NCBI RefSeq assembly: GCF_000381745.1
Contig: NZ_KB906973.1
Span: 1 to 64,000 of the forward strand
DNA length: 64,000 nucleotides
Direction of reading: 5' to 3'
DNA from: Psychromonas ossibalaenae ATCC BAA-1528
Lineage (GTDB): Bacteria; Pseudomonadota; Gammaproteobacteria; Enterobacterales; Psychromonadaceae
Position 1 is the stretch's first letter. Each line of letters opens with the position of its first letter. A program made the translations under genes and the position numbers. A model generated the notes under the pieces. It did no database searches, was not told where the DNA came from, and was given only the letters and a program-made list of their open reading frames with translations. Positions 26,875-35,954 of the stretch are shown one piece after another.

Positions 26875-27408
26875 ATGTCTCGTATAGCTAAGGCACCGAT
26901 TACTGTTCCTGCTGGCGTAGAAGTTAAAGTAAACGGTCAAGAGATCACTGTAAAAGGTGGTAAAGGCGAATTAGTTCGTACTCTTAATGATGCTGTTGTT
27001 GTTAAACTTGAAGAAGGTGTAGTTACATTTGCACCGGCTGAAGGCGTTAAAGATGCCTGGGCACAAGCAGGTACTGCTCGTGCTAACGTTAACAATATGG
27101 TTGTAGGTGTAGCTGAAGGCTTTAAGAAGACTCTTCTTCTTCAAGGTGTTGGTTACCGTACACAAGTTAAAGGCCAAGAAATTAACCTAACATTAGGTTT
27201 TTCTCATCCTGTTGTTTACACATTACCTAAAGGTATTTCTGCGACGGCGCCAAGCCAGACAGAAATTATCATTGAAGGTTCTGATAAACAGCAAGTTGGT
27301 CAAGTAGCTGCAGAGATTCGTGCATTCCGTCCGCCAGAGCCTTATAAAGGTAAAGGTGTTCGTTACGCTGATGAAAATGTGCGTCGTAAAGAAGCGAAGA
27401 AAAAGTAA
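26875..27408 (+). CDS. rplF: 50S ribosomal protein L6
   Basis: 177 residues: [17 protein letters not shown], and the second-domain signature [24 protein letters not shown]. Lies near the sarcin-ricin loop and helps bind translation factors. Confidence 0.97.
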   Translation: MSRIAKAPITVPAGVEVKVNGQEITVKGGKGELVRTLNDAVVVKLEEGVVTFAPAEGVKDAWAQAGTARANVNNMVVGVAEGFKKTLLLQGVGYRTQVKGQEINLTLGFSHPVVYTLPKGISATAPSQTEIIIEGSDKQQVGQVAAEIRAFRPPEPYKGKGVRYADENVRRKEAKKK

Positions 27409-27417
27409 GGTAAGACT

Positions 27418-27768
27418 ATGGATAAGAAAGCATCTCGTCTTCGTCGTGCTACCCGCACACGTAAGAAATTGCAAGAGCTTGGTGCAACTCGTCTTGTGAT
27501 CAACCGTACACCTCGCCATACTTACGCGCAGGTAATTACAGCGGACGCACAAGTCGTAGCAAGCGCTTCTACATTAGAAAAAGAAGTGCGTGCACAAATC
27601 AGCAACGGTGGCAACACTGAAGCAGCTCAGCTAATTGGTAAATTGGTTGCAGAACGCGCGGTAGAGAAAGGAATTACTAAAATTTCTTTTGACCGTAGTG
27701 GTTTCCAATACCACGGTCGCGTTGCAGCACTAGCTGACGCAGCTCGTGAAGCTGGTCTACAGTTCTAA
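27418..27768 (+). CDS. rplR: 50S ribosomal protein L18
   Basis: 116 residues with [34 protein letters not shown] and [26 protein letters not shown]. Partner of 5S rRNA with L5. Confidence 0.97.
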   Translation: MDKKASRLRRATRTRKKLQELGATRLVINRTPRHTYAQVITADAQVVASASTLEKEVRAQISNGGNTEAAQLIGKLVAERAVEKGITKISFDRSGFQYHGRVAALADAAREAGLQF

Positions 27769-27776
27769 GGGTACTG

Positions 27777-28280
27777 ATGATGTCAAAAGAACAAACTCAA
27801 GCCGGTGATCTGAACGAAAAGCTAATCGCAGTGAACCGTGTTTCAAAAGTAGTTAAAGGTGGTCGTATCTTTAGCTTCACCGCACTAACTGTAGTTGGTG
27901 ATGGTAATGGTCGTGTTGGTTTCGGTTACGGTAAAGCACGTGAAGTTCCTGCAGCTATTCAAAAAGCTATGGAAAAAGCACGTCGCAATATCAGCGAAAT
28001 TCAATTAAAAGGTAACACTCTGCAGCATCCTATCAAGGGCCGTCATTCTGGTTCTAAGGTATACATGCAGCCAGCATCGGAAGGTACTGGTATCATCGCA
28101 GGTGGTGCAATGCGTGCCGTGTTAGAAGTTGTTGGTGTACAGAACGTATTATCAAAAGCTTACGGCTCAACTAACCCTATTAACGTTGTTCGCGCTACGC
28201 TTGACGCTTTAGAGAATATGAATTCTCCAGAGCAGATTGCAGCTAAGCGTGGCTTAAGCGTTACTGAAATTCAGGGATAA
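27777..28280 (+). CDS. rpsE: 30S ribosomal protein S5
   Basis: 167 residues with the double-stranded RNA-binding N-domain ([35 protein letters not shown]) and C-domain ([29 protein letters not shown]). Helicase element at mRNA entry. Two adjacent ATGs (27777, 27780) are possible starts. Confidence 0.97.
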   Translation: MMSKEQTQAGDLNEKLIAVNRVSKVVKGGRIFSFTALTVVGDGNGRVGFGYGKAREVPAAIQKAMEKARRNISEIQLKGNTLQHPIKGRHSGSKVYMQPASEGTGIIAGGAMRAVLEVVGVQNVLSKAYGSTNPINVVRATLDALENMNSPEQIAAKRGLSVTEIQG

Positions 28281-28286
28281 TTAAGC

Positions 28287-28469
28287 ATGGCTACTAAAAC
28301 GATTAAAGTAACTCAAACCAAAAGTGCAATTGGCCGTTTACCAAAGCACCGTGCAACAATCACAGGTCTAGGCCTGCGTCGCATCGGTCATACTGTTGAG
28401 TTGGAAGATACTCCAGCAGTACGTGGTATGGTTAATAAAGTTTACTATATGGTTAAGGTTGAGGGGTAA
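28287..28469 (+). CDS. rpmD: 50S ribosomal protein L30
   Basis: 60 residues: [40 protein letters not shown]. Small single-domain protein contacting 23S and 5S rRNA region. Two bases separate it from rplO. Confidence 0.97.
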   Translation: MATKTIKVTQTKSAIGRLPKHRATITGLGLRRIGHTVELEDTPAVRGMVNKVYYMVKVEG

Positions 28470-28471
28470 TT

Positions 28472-28906
28472 ATGAAACTAAATACTCTATCTCCGGCAGC
28501 TGGCGCTAAGCACGCTGCTAAACGTGTAGGTCGTGGTATCGGCTCTGGACTTGGCAAAACTTGTGGCCGCGGTCATAAAGGTCAAAAGTCTCGTTCAGGC
28601 GGTTCTGTACGTCCTGGTTTTGAAGGCGGTCAAATGCCTTTAAAACAGCGTTTACCAAAATTTGGTTTTACATCACGTAAATCTCTTGTTAGCTGTGAAG
28701 TTCGTCTGAACGAAATCGCTAAAGTTGAAGGTGATGTAGTAACTATTGAAACGCTGAAACAGGCAGGTCTACTTGCGAACACTGTTAAGTTCTCAAAAGT
28801 AGTTCTATCTGGTGAAATCTCTCGCTCAGTTACAGTACAAGGTCTTCGTGTAACGAAGGGTGCACGTGCTGCGATTGAAGCTGCGGGCGGAAAAATCGAG
28901 GAATAA
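28472..28906 (+). CDS. rplO: 50S ribosomal protein L15
   Basis: 144 residues: [26 protein letters not shown], with the Gly/Arg-rich extension [17 protein letters not shown] and C-terminal [16 protein letters not shown]-like fold. Late 50S assembly protein, directly ahead of secY as in most bacteria. Confidence 0.97.
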   Translation: MKLNTLSPAAGAKHAAKRVGRGIGSGLGKTCGRGHKGQKSRSGGSVRPGFEGGQMPLKQRLPKFGFTSRKSLVSCEVRLNEIAKVEGDVVTIETLKQAGLLANTVKFSKVVLSGEISRSVTVQGLRVTKGARAAIEAAGGKIEE

Positions 28907-28912
28907 TAGGTA

Positions 28913-30241
28913 ATGGCTAAGAAACCAGGATTAGATCCAAAGGCAGTACAAGGCAGTAATTTAAGCGAACTTAAAACACGACTTTTGTTTGTTTTAGGAG
29001 CTATATTAGTGTTCCGTATGGGCTCTTTTGTTCCAATTCCTGGTATTGACGCCGCTGTCCTAGCTGATTTATTTCAGCAGCAGAAGGGTACCATCATAGA
29101 GATGTTTAACATGTTCTCTGGTGGTGCGCTCGAGCGTGCATCTATCTTTGCACTGGGTATCATGCCGTATATTTCGGCATCGATTATTATCCAGCTGTTA
29201 ACGGTAGTTCATCCTCCTTTAGCTGAGCTAAAGAAAGAGGGTGAGTCTGGTCGTCGTAAGATTAACCAGTATACACGTTACGGTACCTTGGTATTAGGTA
29301 CATTCCAAGCAATTGGTATTGCAACCGGTTTGCCGACTATGATGCCTGGACTTGTTGAAAATGCAGGTCTGAGCTTCTATGTGACGGCAGTTGTGAGCTT
29401 AGTAACAGGAACAATGTTCCTTATGTGGCTGGGTGAGCAGATAACTGAACGCGGTATCGGTAATGGTATTTCTATCATTATCTTTGTAGGTATTATTGCG
29501 GGTCTGCCTCAAGCAATTGGGCAAACTGCAGAGCAGGCGCGACAAGGTGAACTTCATCTTCTAGTGCTGCTGGCATTAATCGTTATCGTTTTTGCGACAA
29601 CCGCATTTGTTGTATTTGTTGAACGTGGTCAGCGACGTATCGTTGTTAACTACGCTAAACGTCAACAAGGGCGTAAAGTTTTTGCTGCTCAAAGTACGCA
29701 CCTTCCATTGAAATTAAATATGGCTGGTGTAATCCCTGCAATCTTTGCCTCGAGTGTTATCTTATTCCCTGGTACAATCGCTGCCTGGTTTGGTCAGACT
29801 GAAGGTTTAAGCTGGTTATCGGATGTTTCTTTGGCGCTACAGCCGGGACAACCGCTGCATATGATGTTATATGCTGCCGCTATTATCTTCTTTTGCTTCT
29901 TTTATACTGCACTTACGTTTAATCCACGTGAAACTGCAGATAATTTGAAGAAAAGCGGTGCCTTTATTCCAGGAATTCGTCCCGGAGAACAAACATCACG
30001 TTACATTGATAAAGTGATGACTCGCCTGACATTAGCAGGTGCGTTATATATTACCTTTATCTGTTTGATTCCCGAGTTTATGATGGTTGCAATGAATACG
30101 CAGTTCTACTTCGGTGGTACTTCGCTATTAATTATCGTTGTTGTTATCATGGACTTTATGGCACAGGTACAGACTCATTTGATGTCTAATCAGTATGATT
30201 CTGTCTTGAAAAAAGCTAACTTGAAAGATTACGGTAAATAA
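28913..30241 (+). CDS. secY: Preprotein translocase subunit SecY
   Basis: Channel of the Sec translocon in the inner membrane. 442 residues and ten predicted membrane segments, with signatures [19 protein letters not shown] (about 78-96), [27 protein letters not shown] (about 175-192) and [25 protein letters not shown] (about 341-365, cytosolic loop contacting SecA and ribosome). Part of the spc operon, six bases after rplO. Confidence 0.97.
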   Translation: MAKKPGLDPKAVQGSNLSELKTRLLFVLGAILVFRMGSFVPIPGIDAAVLADLFQQQKGTIIEMFNMFSGGALERASIFALGIMPYISASIIIQLLTVVHPPLAELKKEGESGRRKINQYTRYGTLVLGTFQAIGIATGLPTMMPGLVENAGLSFYVTAVVSLVTGTMFLMWLGEQITERGIGNGISIIIFVGIIAGLPQAIGQTAEQARQGELHLLVLLALIVIVFATTAFVVFVERGQRRIVVNYAKRQQGRKVFAAQSTHLPLKLNMAGVIPAIFASSVILFPGTIAAWFGQTEGLSWLSDVSLALQPGQPLHMMLYAAAIIFFCFFYTALTFNPRETADNLKKSGAFIPGIRPGEQTSRYIDKVMTRLTLAGALYITFICLIPEFMMVAMNTQFYFGGTSLLIIVVVIMDFMAQVQTHLMSNQYDSVLKKANLKDYGK

Positions 30242-30278
30242 CCGAATCTGATAGTTATACTAACTACGGAGTGTTGCA

Positions 30279-30392
30279 ATGAAAGTTCGTGCATCCGTTA
30301 AAAAAATCTGTCGTAACTGCAAAGTTATCAAGCGCAACGGTGTTGTGCGTGTTATCTGTGTAGAGCCAAAGCACAAACAGCGCCAAGGCTAA
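30279..30392 (+). CDS. rpmJ: 50S ribosomal protein L36
   Basis: 37 codons, [19 protein letters not shown] through EPKHKQRQG. The CxxC pair and the later Cys and His (C-x2-C...C...H) make this the zinc-binding C+ form. Its presence in the spc operon just after secY is typical of gammaproteobacteria. The ATG at 30279 has a TACGGAG site. Confidence 0.96.
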   Translation: MKVRASVKKICRNCKVIKRNGVVRVICVEPKHKQRQG

Positions 30393-30409
30393 TTTAGATT
30401 TTGGATATC

Positions 30410-30442
30410 AGCAGCTTAGGTAACTTTGTTATCTAAGCTGTA
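30410..30442 (+). terminator. Hairpin after rpmJ (spc operon end or attenuator)
   Basis: CAGCTTAG and CTAAGCTG pair perfectly, with GTAAC/GTTAT extending the stem, followed by TATTTTGTTT. It lies 18 bases after rpmJ and could partly end spc transcription before the alpha genes. Confidence 0.6.
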
Positions 30443-30465
30443 TTTTGTTTGATAATTTATCATTT

Positions 30466-30540
30466 GTAGAGTATCCTACCGGGCTTTTCGCAAATGAATC
30501 GTTAACTTTTAAGGAGTGCATAGTGGCCCGTATCGCTGGC
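30466..30540 (+). promoter_or_regulatory. Alpha-operon leader (S4-binding ribosomal leader, Alpha_RBS type)
   Basis: The segment GAGTATCCT...CGGGCTTTTC followed by AAGGAGTGCATAGTGGCCCGTAT is nearly the same as the E. coli alpha-operon leader, where ribosomal protein S4 binds a pseudoknot and blocks rpsM translation. ATTTG (about 30469) and CAAAT (about 30490) can form the outer helix that CCAT/ATGG form in E. coli. rpsD, encoding S4, is the third gene of the operon here. Recognition is from memory of the E. coli sequence. Confidence 0.75.
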
Positions 30541-30879
30541 ATTAACGTTCCTGATCATAAGCACGCTGTAATTGCATTAACTGCAATCTTCGGTATCGGT
30601 AAAACTCGTTCACAGAAAATCTGTGCAGCGGCCGGCATCGCAGAATCAGCTAAACTGAATGATCTGGATGAAACACAAATCGAAGCTCTTCGTACAGAAG
30701 TAGCTACGTTCACCGTTGAAGGTGATTTACGTCGTGAAGTTTCTATGAACATCAAGCGTCTTATGGACCTTGGCTGTTACCGTGGACTTCGTCATCGTCG
30801 CAGCTTGCCTGTACGTGGACAGCGTTCTAAAACGAATGCTCGTACTCGTAAAGGTCCGCGCAAAGCAATCAAGAAATAG
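30523..30879 (+). CDS. rpsM: 30S ribosomal protein S13
   Basis: 118 residues starting at GTG 30523 ([20 protein letters not shown]) with AAGGAG seven bases upstream. An ATG in frame at 30445 would run through the leader structure and is rejected. Contains [26 protein letters not shown]13 contacts P-site tRNA and forms intersubunit bridges. Confidence 0.96.
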   Translation: MARIAGINVPDHKHAVIALTAIFGIGKTRSQKICAAAGIAESAKLNDLDETQIEALRTEVATFTVEGDLRREVSMNIKRLMDLGCYRGLRHRRSLPVRGQRSKTNARTRKGPRKAIKK

Positions 30880-30890
30880 GGTAAGAGATA

Positions 30891-31280
30891 ATGGCTAAGA
30901 CTCCAACTCGTGCTCGCAAGCGCGTTAAAAAGCAAGTTGCTGATGGTATGGCTCATATCCATGCTTCTTTCAACAACACAATCGTAACTATTACAGACCG
31001 TCAAGGTAATGCGCTTTCTTGGGCAACTGCCGGTGGTTCTGGTTTCCGTGGTTCTCGTAAATCTACTCCGTTCGCTGCACAGGTTGCTGCTGAACGTGCT
31101 GCTGAAGCAGCTAAAGAGTACGGTCTTAAAAACGTAGAAGTTTTTGTAAACGGACCTGGACCTGGTCGTGAATCTTCGATTCGCGCACTAAACGCGGCGG
31201 GTTTCCGTGTGACTAATATTACTGACGTTACACCGATCCCACATAATGGTTGTCGTCCACCGAAGAAACGTCGCGTTTAA
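30891..31280 (+). CDS. rpsK: 30S ribosomal protein S11
   Basis: 129 residues: [42 protein letters not shown] and [15 protein letters not shown]. Platform protein near the anti-Shine-Dalgarno end of 16S rRNA. Confidence 0.97.
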   Translation: MAKTPTRARKRVKKQVADGMAHIHASFNNTIVTITDRQGNALSWATAGGSGFRGSRKSTPFAAQVAAERAAEAAKEYGLKNVEVFVNGPGPGRESSIRALNAAGFRVTNITDVTPIPHNGCRPPKKRRV

Positions 31281-31313
31281 TAGCGACCTTCCAAGGTAAC
31301 TGGAGAAAGAACA

Positions 31314-31934
31314 ATGGCAAGATATTTAGGTCCTAAGCTTAAGCTTAGCCGTCGTGAAGGAACAGATCTTTTCTTAAAGTCTGGTGTCCGCGCGATTGAA
31401 TCTAAGTGTAAGATTGATAACGCACCTGGTGTTCATGGTGCTCGTAAACCTCGTCTATCTGACTATGGTTTACAACTACGTGAAAAGCAAAAAGTTCGTC
31501 GTATGTACGGTGTACTAGAAAAGCAATTCCGTAACTATTACAAAGAAGCAGCTCGTTTACAGGGCAACACTGGTGAAAACTTACTTCAACTTCTTGAAGG
31601 CCGTTTAGACAATGTTGTATACCGTATGGGTTTCGGTGCTACTCGTGCTGAATCTCGTCAACTAGTTAGCCACAAAGCTATCCTAGTAAACGGTAAAGTT
31701 GTAAACATCCCTTCTTTCAACGTTAAAACTGGCGACGTGATCGCAATTCGTGAAAAAGCTAAAAAGCAATCACGTATTGGCGCTGCACTTGAAATCGCTG
31801 GTCAACGTGAAACTTTAGGTTGGGTTGAAGTTGATACAACGAAGATGGAAGGCGAATTTAAACGTCAACCTGAACGTTCAGATTTATCTGCTGAGATTAA
31901 CGAACAGTTAATCATCGAGCTTTACTCTAAGTAA
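31314..31934 (+). CDS. rpsD: 30S ribosomal protein S4
   Basis: 206 residues, with [19 protein letters not shown], the S4 RNA-binding domain ([39 protein letters not shown]). Assembly initiator for 30S and, in enterics, the repressor acting on the leader found at 30466-30540. Confidence 0.97.
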   Translation: MARYLGPKLKLSRREGTDLFLKSGVRAIESKCKIDNAPGVHGARKPRLSDYGLQLREKQKVRRMYGVLEKQFRNYYKEAARLQGNTGENLLQLLEGRLDNVVYRMGFGATRAESRQLVSHKAILVNGKVVNIPSFNVKTGDVIAIREKAKKQSRIGAALEIAGQRETLGWVEVDTTKMEGEFKRQPERSDLSAEINEQLIIELYSK

Positions 31935-31959
31935 AGTTAACTGCTAAGAGAGGACACAA

Positions 31960-32946
31960 ATGCAGGGTTCTGTAATTGATTTTCTAAAACCAAGATTAGT
32001 TGATATCGAACAAGTCAATGCAACTAGAGCTAAAGTGACTTTAGAGCCGCTTGAACGTGGTTTTGGTCACACACTAGGTAACGCACTTCGTCGTATCCTA
32101 TTATCGTCTATGCCCGGCACAGCGGTAACAGAAGTCGAAATTGATGGTGTACAACATGAGTACAGCACCAAAGAAGGCGTACAGGAAGATATCCTTGAGA
32201 TTCTTCTTAACCTTAAAGGCCTGGCTGTTAAGCTTGAAGGTAAAAACGAAGTTCTAGTTAGTTTAACTAAATCTGGCGCTGGTCCTGTTACTGCAGGCGA
32301 CATCATTCATGATGGTGATGTAGAGATAGTCAACCCAGAACATGTGATCTGTAATTTAACAGGCAATGCTGAAATCAGCATGCGTATTAAAATTGAATCA
32401 GGTCGCGGTTATGTTCCAGCTTCATCACGTATTCATACTGAAGAAGATGAGCGTCCAATTGGTCGTCTATTAGTAGACGCGACTTTCAGCCCTGTAGAGC
32501 GTATCGCTTACAATGTTGAATCTGCTCGTGTTGAACAGCGTACCGATTTAGACAAACTTGTCATTGATATGGAAACGGACGGAACACTTGATCCTGAAGA
32601 AGCAATTCGTCGTGCAGCTACAATTTTAGCTGAGCAGTTAGACGCGTTTGTTGATTTACGTGATGTTAGTGAGCCGGTTGAGAAGGAAGAAAAACCTGAG
32701 TTTGATCCTATTCTCTTACGCCCAGTAGATGACTTAGAATTAACTGTTCGTTCTGCTAACTGTTTGAAAGCAGAATCGATTCACTATATCGGTGATCTGG
32801 TACAAAGAACTGAAGTTGAACTTCTTAAAACGCCTAACTTAGGTAAGAAGTCTCTAACTGAAATCAAAGATGTTCTTGCATCTCGCGGACTTTCTCTAGG
32901 CATGCGCTTAGAAAACTGGCCGCCTGCAAGTCTTATCGAAGATTAG
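31960..32946 (+). CDS. rpoA: RNA polymerase alpha subunit
   Basis: 328 residues. N-terminal assembly domain with [19 protein letters not shown], and C-terminal domain with [36 protein letters not shown], which contacts UP elements and activators such as CRP. GAGAGGAC precedes the ATG. Fourth gene of the alpha operon. Confidence 0.97.
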   Translation: MQGSVIDFLKPRLVDIEQVNATRAKVTLEPLERGFGHTLGNALRRILLSSMPGTAVTEVEIDGVQHEYSTKEGVQEDILEILLNLKGLAVKLEGKNEVLVSLTKSGAGPVTAGDIIHDGDVEIVNPEHVICNLTGNAEISMRIKIESGRGYVPASSRIHTEEDERPIGRLLVDATFSPVERIAYNVESARVEQRTDLDKLVIDMETDGTLDPEEAIRRAATILAEQLDAFVDLRDVSEPVEKEEKPEFDPILLRPVDDLELTVRSANCLKAESIHYIGDLVQRTEVELLKTPNLGKKSLTEIKDVLASRGLSLGMRLENWPPASLIED

Positions 32947-32983
32947 TCCAGCCATCCGAATAACGAATAATAAGGATTAGGTT

Positions 32984-33364
32984 ATGCGCCATCGTCAAAG
33001 TGGACGTCAACTTAACCGAAACAGCAGTCATCGTCAGGCTATGTTTCGTAATATGGCAATCTCTATTGCTACGCATGAAGTTATTAAAACTACTGTGCCT
33101 AAAGCAAAAGAATTGCGTCGTGTAATTGAGCCGTTAATTACACTAGCTAAAACGGATAGCGTTGCTAACCGTCGTTTAGCGTTTGCTCGTCTTCGTGATG
33201 ATGCAGCGGTAGCAAAATTATTTAATGAACTAGGTCCTCGCTACGCGACTCGTCCTGGTGGTTACACTAGTATCATTAAATGTGGTTTCCGTACTGGTGA
33301 TAAAGCTCCTATGGCTTACATCACTTTAGTAGACCGCCCAGTAGTAGCTGACGAAGAAGCGTAA
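32984..33364 (+). CDS. rplQ: 50S ribosomal protein L17
   Basis: 126 residues: [53 protein letters not shown]. Last gene of the alpha operon; a strong terminator follows. Confidence 0.97.
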   Translation: MRHRQSGRQLNRNSSHRQAMFRNMAISIATHEVIKTTVPKAKELRRVIEPLITLAKTDSVANRRLAFARLRDDAAVAKLFNELGPRYATRPGGYTSIIKCGFRTGDKAPMAYITLVDRPVVADEEA

Positions 33365-33384
33365 GCCTCTTTTAATGCTGCATT

Positions 33385-33413
33385 AAAAAGCCGAACATAT
33401 GTTCGGCTTTTTT
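33385..33413 (+). terminator. Terminator of the ribosomal protein cluster
   Basis: AAAAGCCGAACAT/ATGTTCGGCTTTT is a perfect stem followed by TTT, 20 bases after rplQ. It is symmetric enough to serve also the convergent oxyR gene. Confidence 0.9.
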
Positions 33414-33439
33414 GTATCTTATTTTTAATAAATAAGCTG

Positions 33440-34342
33440 TTAATAACTGTCCAGCTTTGCCTGTACGGTTTTGCTAATCAGCTCAGATAACTGCTCAAAA
33501 CAGACTTTCCGTACACTGTTGTTTCGGCAGACCAGTCCAATTTCTCGCGACGGTACAGGTTGTTTAAACGGGATATATTTAATGCCGGCTTGAAGACGGT
33601 TAGTCGGGATCGCCAGTTGAGGTAATAAAGTCAGGCCGTTTTCAGCACTGATCATATGGCGAAGTGTTTCTAAACTGGTTGCCTTGAAACTGTTATCTTC
33701 GATTGCACCGGCGGCAAAACAAAAGCCCATCGCCTGATCCCGTAAACAATGTCCGTCTTCCAGCATCAGTAGGTGCTCTCCGCTGAGTTTACTTAACTCT
33801 ATTGAAGATTTTTTGGCCCAGCGATGGGTTTCTGCAAGAGCCAGCTCAAGCGGTTCATCGTAAAGCTTATACTGCTGAAATGACTGCATCTCCGGCAAGA
33901 CTGCGAGCATCAGGCAGTCAAGCTCGCCTTGTTCAAGCTGCTTTAATAAAACATGGGTCTGATTTTCATGCAGATATAGCTCTAATTCAGGAAAATGCTG
34001 TTTTATTGTTGGAATAATCAAAGGCAGCAGATAGGGAGCTACGGTTGGGATTAATCCGATATGCAGCGTGCCCTGCATCGGTTCATTATGGCTTTTAGCA
34101 ATCTCCTTTAAGGCTCGTGCTTCCAATAATATTGTTTTGGCCTTAGCAACTATATCCAGTCCTGCCTGAGTAAATATGACCTTGCGGGATGAACGTTCCA
34201 TCAACTGAACATTTAATTCATCTTCCAGTTTTCTAATCTGACCGCTTAATGTCGGCTGGCTGACATAACATTTTTCAGCTGCTTTTCGAAAATGCTTCAA
34301 CTCCTCCAGTGCGATTAAATACTCTAAATCTCTAAAATTCAT
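33440..34342 (-). CDS. oxyR: Hydrogen peroxide-sensing LysR-type regulator OxyR
   Basis: 300 residues from ATG 34342 (AAAGGA site); a longer frame to 34402 has no family support. N-terminal winged helix (MNFRDLEYLIALEELKHFRKAAEKCYVSQPTLSGQIRKLE), then the redox domain. Both sensor cysteines are kept and fall at exactly the E. coli numbers, C199 and C208, in DGHCLRDQAMGFC. It should form the C199-C208 disulfide on peroxide and activate catalase/peroxidase genes elsewhere. Convergent with rplQ, divergent from the SieB-like gene. Confidence 0.95.
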   Translation of the reverse strand: MNFRDLEYLIALEELKHFRKAAEKCYVSQPTLSGQIRKLEDELNVQLMERSSRKVIFTQAGLDIVAKAKTILLEARALKEIAKSHNEPMQGTLHIGLIPTVAPYLLPLIIPTIKQHFPELELYLHENQTHVLLKQLEQGELDCLMLAVLPEMQSFQQYKLYDEPLELALAETHRWAKKSSIELSKLSGEHLLMLEDGHCLRDQAMGFCFAAGAIEDNSFKATSLETLRHMISAENGLTLLPQLAIPTNRLQAGIKYIPFKQPVPSREIGLVCRNNSVRKVCFEQLSELISKTVQAKLDSY

Positions 34343-34407
34343 ACTGTTCCTTTGAAGTTGAAATAGTGAAAATAAGGATACAGGAACTAATGTCGGGCTC
34401 ATATAGG

Positions 34408-34424
34408 AATAATTGTTAATTATT
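34408..34424. promoter_or_regulatory. Inverted repeat midway between oxyR and the SieB-like gene (LysR-type box)
   Basis: AATAATT-GTT-AATTATT is a perfect 7+7 palindrome and contains the T-N11-A pattern of LysR-family sites. It sits 66 bases from the oxyR start and 67 from the divergent gene's start, a natural spot for OxyR autoregulation and for control of the neighbour. The AT-only composition reduces its specificity. Confidence 0.45.
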
Positions 34425-34490
34425 GATTGCTATGGCATATTTTTTGCTTTAAAGAGACTGTGTAACAAATTTTTGGCAAGGAGCTTAATT

Positions 34491-35084
34491 ATGATGCAGT
34501 TTATTGAACGTGTAAAAGACCAGCAGGGCATCACGCTGGCTATGGCATGGATGTGCATTGTTAGTGCGGTATTATTAGTCGCACCTGTATCGATACTGCG
34601 AATCCCCGGAGCTGATAAGTGGGCTGATATATATGCACCTTATGCCTGGATTCTAGCGTTATTAACCGGTTCATATTTAGTGACACGCCTGGTGATATCT
34701 TTATTCGACTGCTTAAGCGGCAAGTATCAAAAGCGCACTATTCTTGCTTCGCGTAATAAAATGATCCGTCAGTTAGACTTTGAAGAAAAAGCGGTACTGC
34801 GGGAGTTCATCATTCAGCGCAAAAATGTGCTGCCGCTGCCGATGAATGAGCCGGCTGTCAGCAACCTGCTCCGTTCAGGTGTACTTGTACCGGCATTTGA
34901 AACGCAGGAAATCAAAGGCAGCGGGCGTATTATTAAATTGTCTATTGCGATTGATGCGCGGGAACATCTAACGCACCGAGTGTTAGGCCTGCCTGTCGGA
35001 AAATTGACAGAAGAAGAAGCTGCTGTGCTGAAAGCTGCTCGTCCTGATTACGCGCGTACTAATTACATCCCGCTCAGAGATTAA
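34491..35084 (+). CDS. SieB-like (superinfection exclusion protein B family) membrane protein
   Basis: 197 residues from ATG 34491 with an AAGGAG site; the frame extends upstream into the promoter, which is rejected. Two membrane segments (TLAMAWMCIVSAVLLVAPV and AWILALLTGSYLVTRLVISLF, about 14-70) are followed by a cytosolic domain with a helical, Lys/Arg-rich region. The layout and DUF match SieB-type proteins, known from phage as blocking heterologous phage development; chromosomal homologues are uncharacterised. Divergent arrangement with oxyR suggests shared control. Family call from memory. Confidence 0.6.
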   Translation: MMQFIERVKDQQGITLAMAWMCIVSAVLLVAPVSILRIPGADKWADIYAPYAWILALLTGSYLVTRLVISLFDCLSGKYQKRTILASRNKMIRQLDFEEKAVLREFIIQRKNVLPLPMNEPAVSNLLRSGVLVPAFETQEIKGSGRIIKLSIAIDAREHLTHRVLGLPVGKLTEEEAAVLKAARPDYARTNYIPLRD

Positions 35085-35179
35085 TTCTGTCACTATTCAG
35101 AGGTGAATGCTTAGTTCACCTCATCTGTTAAATACCTGCTTAATATTTTTCTACTCTACCGATGGCGCTTCACTGACTC

Positions 35180-35207
35180 GCATCTTGAAGTAGAATGGGT
35201 ATATAAT
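35180..35207 (+). promoter_or_regulatory. Promoter region of trmH containing a 24-base block shared with rph
   Basis: 35180-35203 starts GCATCTTGAA and ends AGAATGGGTATA; 23 of its 24 bases recur at 61159-61182 upstream of rph. A TATAAT (35202-35207) overlaps its end. The distance from block end to start codon is 39 bases here and 35 at rph. No good -35 box is placed 17 bases upstream, so the conserved block may itself be the recognition element. Confidence 0.6.
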
Positions 35208-35242
35208 ACGCCTCTTAAACTTTATCCATTATGAGAATTATT

Positions 35243-35932
35243 ATGTCACCTGAACGTCTTGCTCGAATTACGCAAATGCTGAATCATCGCCAACCTGAAT
35301 TGACGGTCTTTTTGGAGCAAGTCCATAAACCGCATAATTTAGCTGCGATTGTACGTACTGCTGATGCGGTTGGTGTGAGTGACGTACATGCGACTTGGGA
35401 AAATAACTCAAAACGCCTTTCCGGCAGCACAGCTACTGGTAGTCAGAACTGGGTAAATGTGCATTCATACGACAATCTAGATGATGCAGTAACGGAGTTA
35501 CGTGCACAGGGAATGCAGATTATCGCAACGAACCTTTCAGATACCGCGGTAGATTTTCGTGAAGTTGATTATACCAAGCCGACAGCCATTCTAATGGGTC
35601 AGGAAAAGCACGGGATCAGTAAAGAAGCGTTAGCGCTTGCAGATCAAGATGTGATTATTCCTATGGTCGGCATGTGTCAGTCATTAAATGTATCCGTTGC
35701 TTCTGCACTTATTCTTTATGAAGCACAGCGTCAGCGTGAATTAGCCGGTATGTATGATGGTGAATGCCGTTTATCAGATGAAGAAGCTCACCGTATACTG
35801 TTTGAAGGCGGTCATCCCATTTTCACTAAATTGTGTAAAGAGAAGAATCTGCCTTATCCGCCGCTGGATGAAGAAGGGCAGATTGATGCCGATCCAGACT
35901 GGTGGTTAGCTATCCGCAGTGCAAAGAAATAA
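35243..35932 (+). CDS. trmH: tRNA (guanosine(18)-2'-O)-methyltransferase TrmH
   Basis: SPOUT-family methyltransferase making Gm18 in tRNA. 229 residues from MSPERLARI at 35243, which aligns with the E. coli start; a start at 35231 adds four residues. Motifs: EQVHKPHNLAAIVRTADAVGV (motif 1 with the catalytic Arg), ILMGQEKHGIS (motif 2) and IPMVGMCQSLNVSVASALILYEAQRQR (motif 3, knot). The C-terminal tail DPDWW is also conserved. Independent transcription from the promoter at 35180-35207. Confidence 0.94.
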   Translation: MSPERLARITQMLNHRQPELTVFLEQVHKPHNLAAIVRTADAVGVSDVHATWENNSKRLSGSTATGSQNWVNVHSYDNLDDAVTELRAQGMQIIATNLSDTAVDFREVDYTKPTAILMGQEKHGISKEALALADQDVIIPMVGMCQSLNVSVASALILYEAQRQRELAGMYDGECRLSDEEAHRILFEGGHPIFTKLCKEKNLPYPPLDEEGQIDADPDWWLAIRSAKK

Positions 35933-35954
35933 TCAGCCTGGGGAGAATTTAACA

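Noticed and set aside
30445-30522. Longer N-terminus for ribosomal protein S13
   Set aside because: It would cover the S4-binding leader; GTG 30523 has the right ribosome site and family start.
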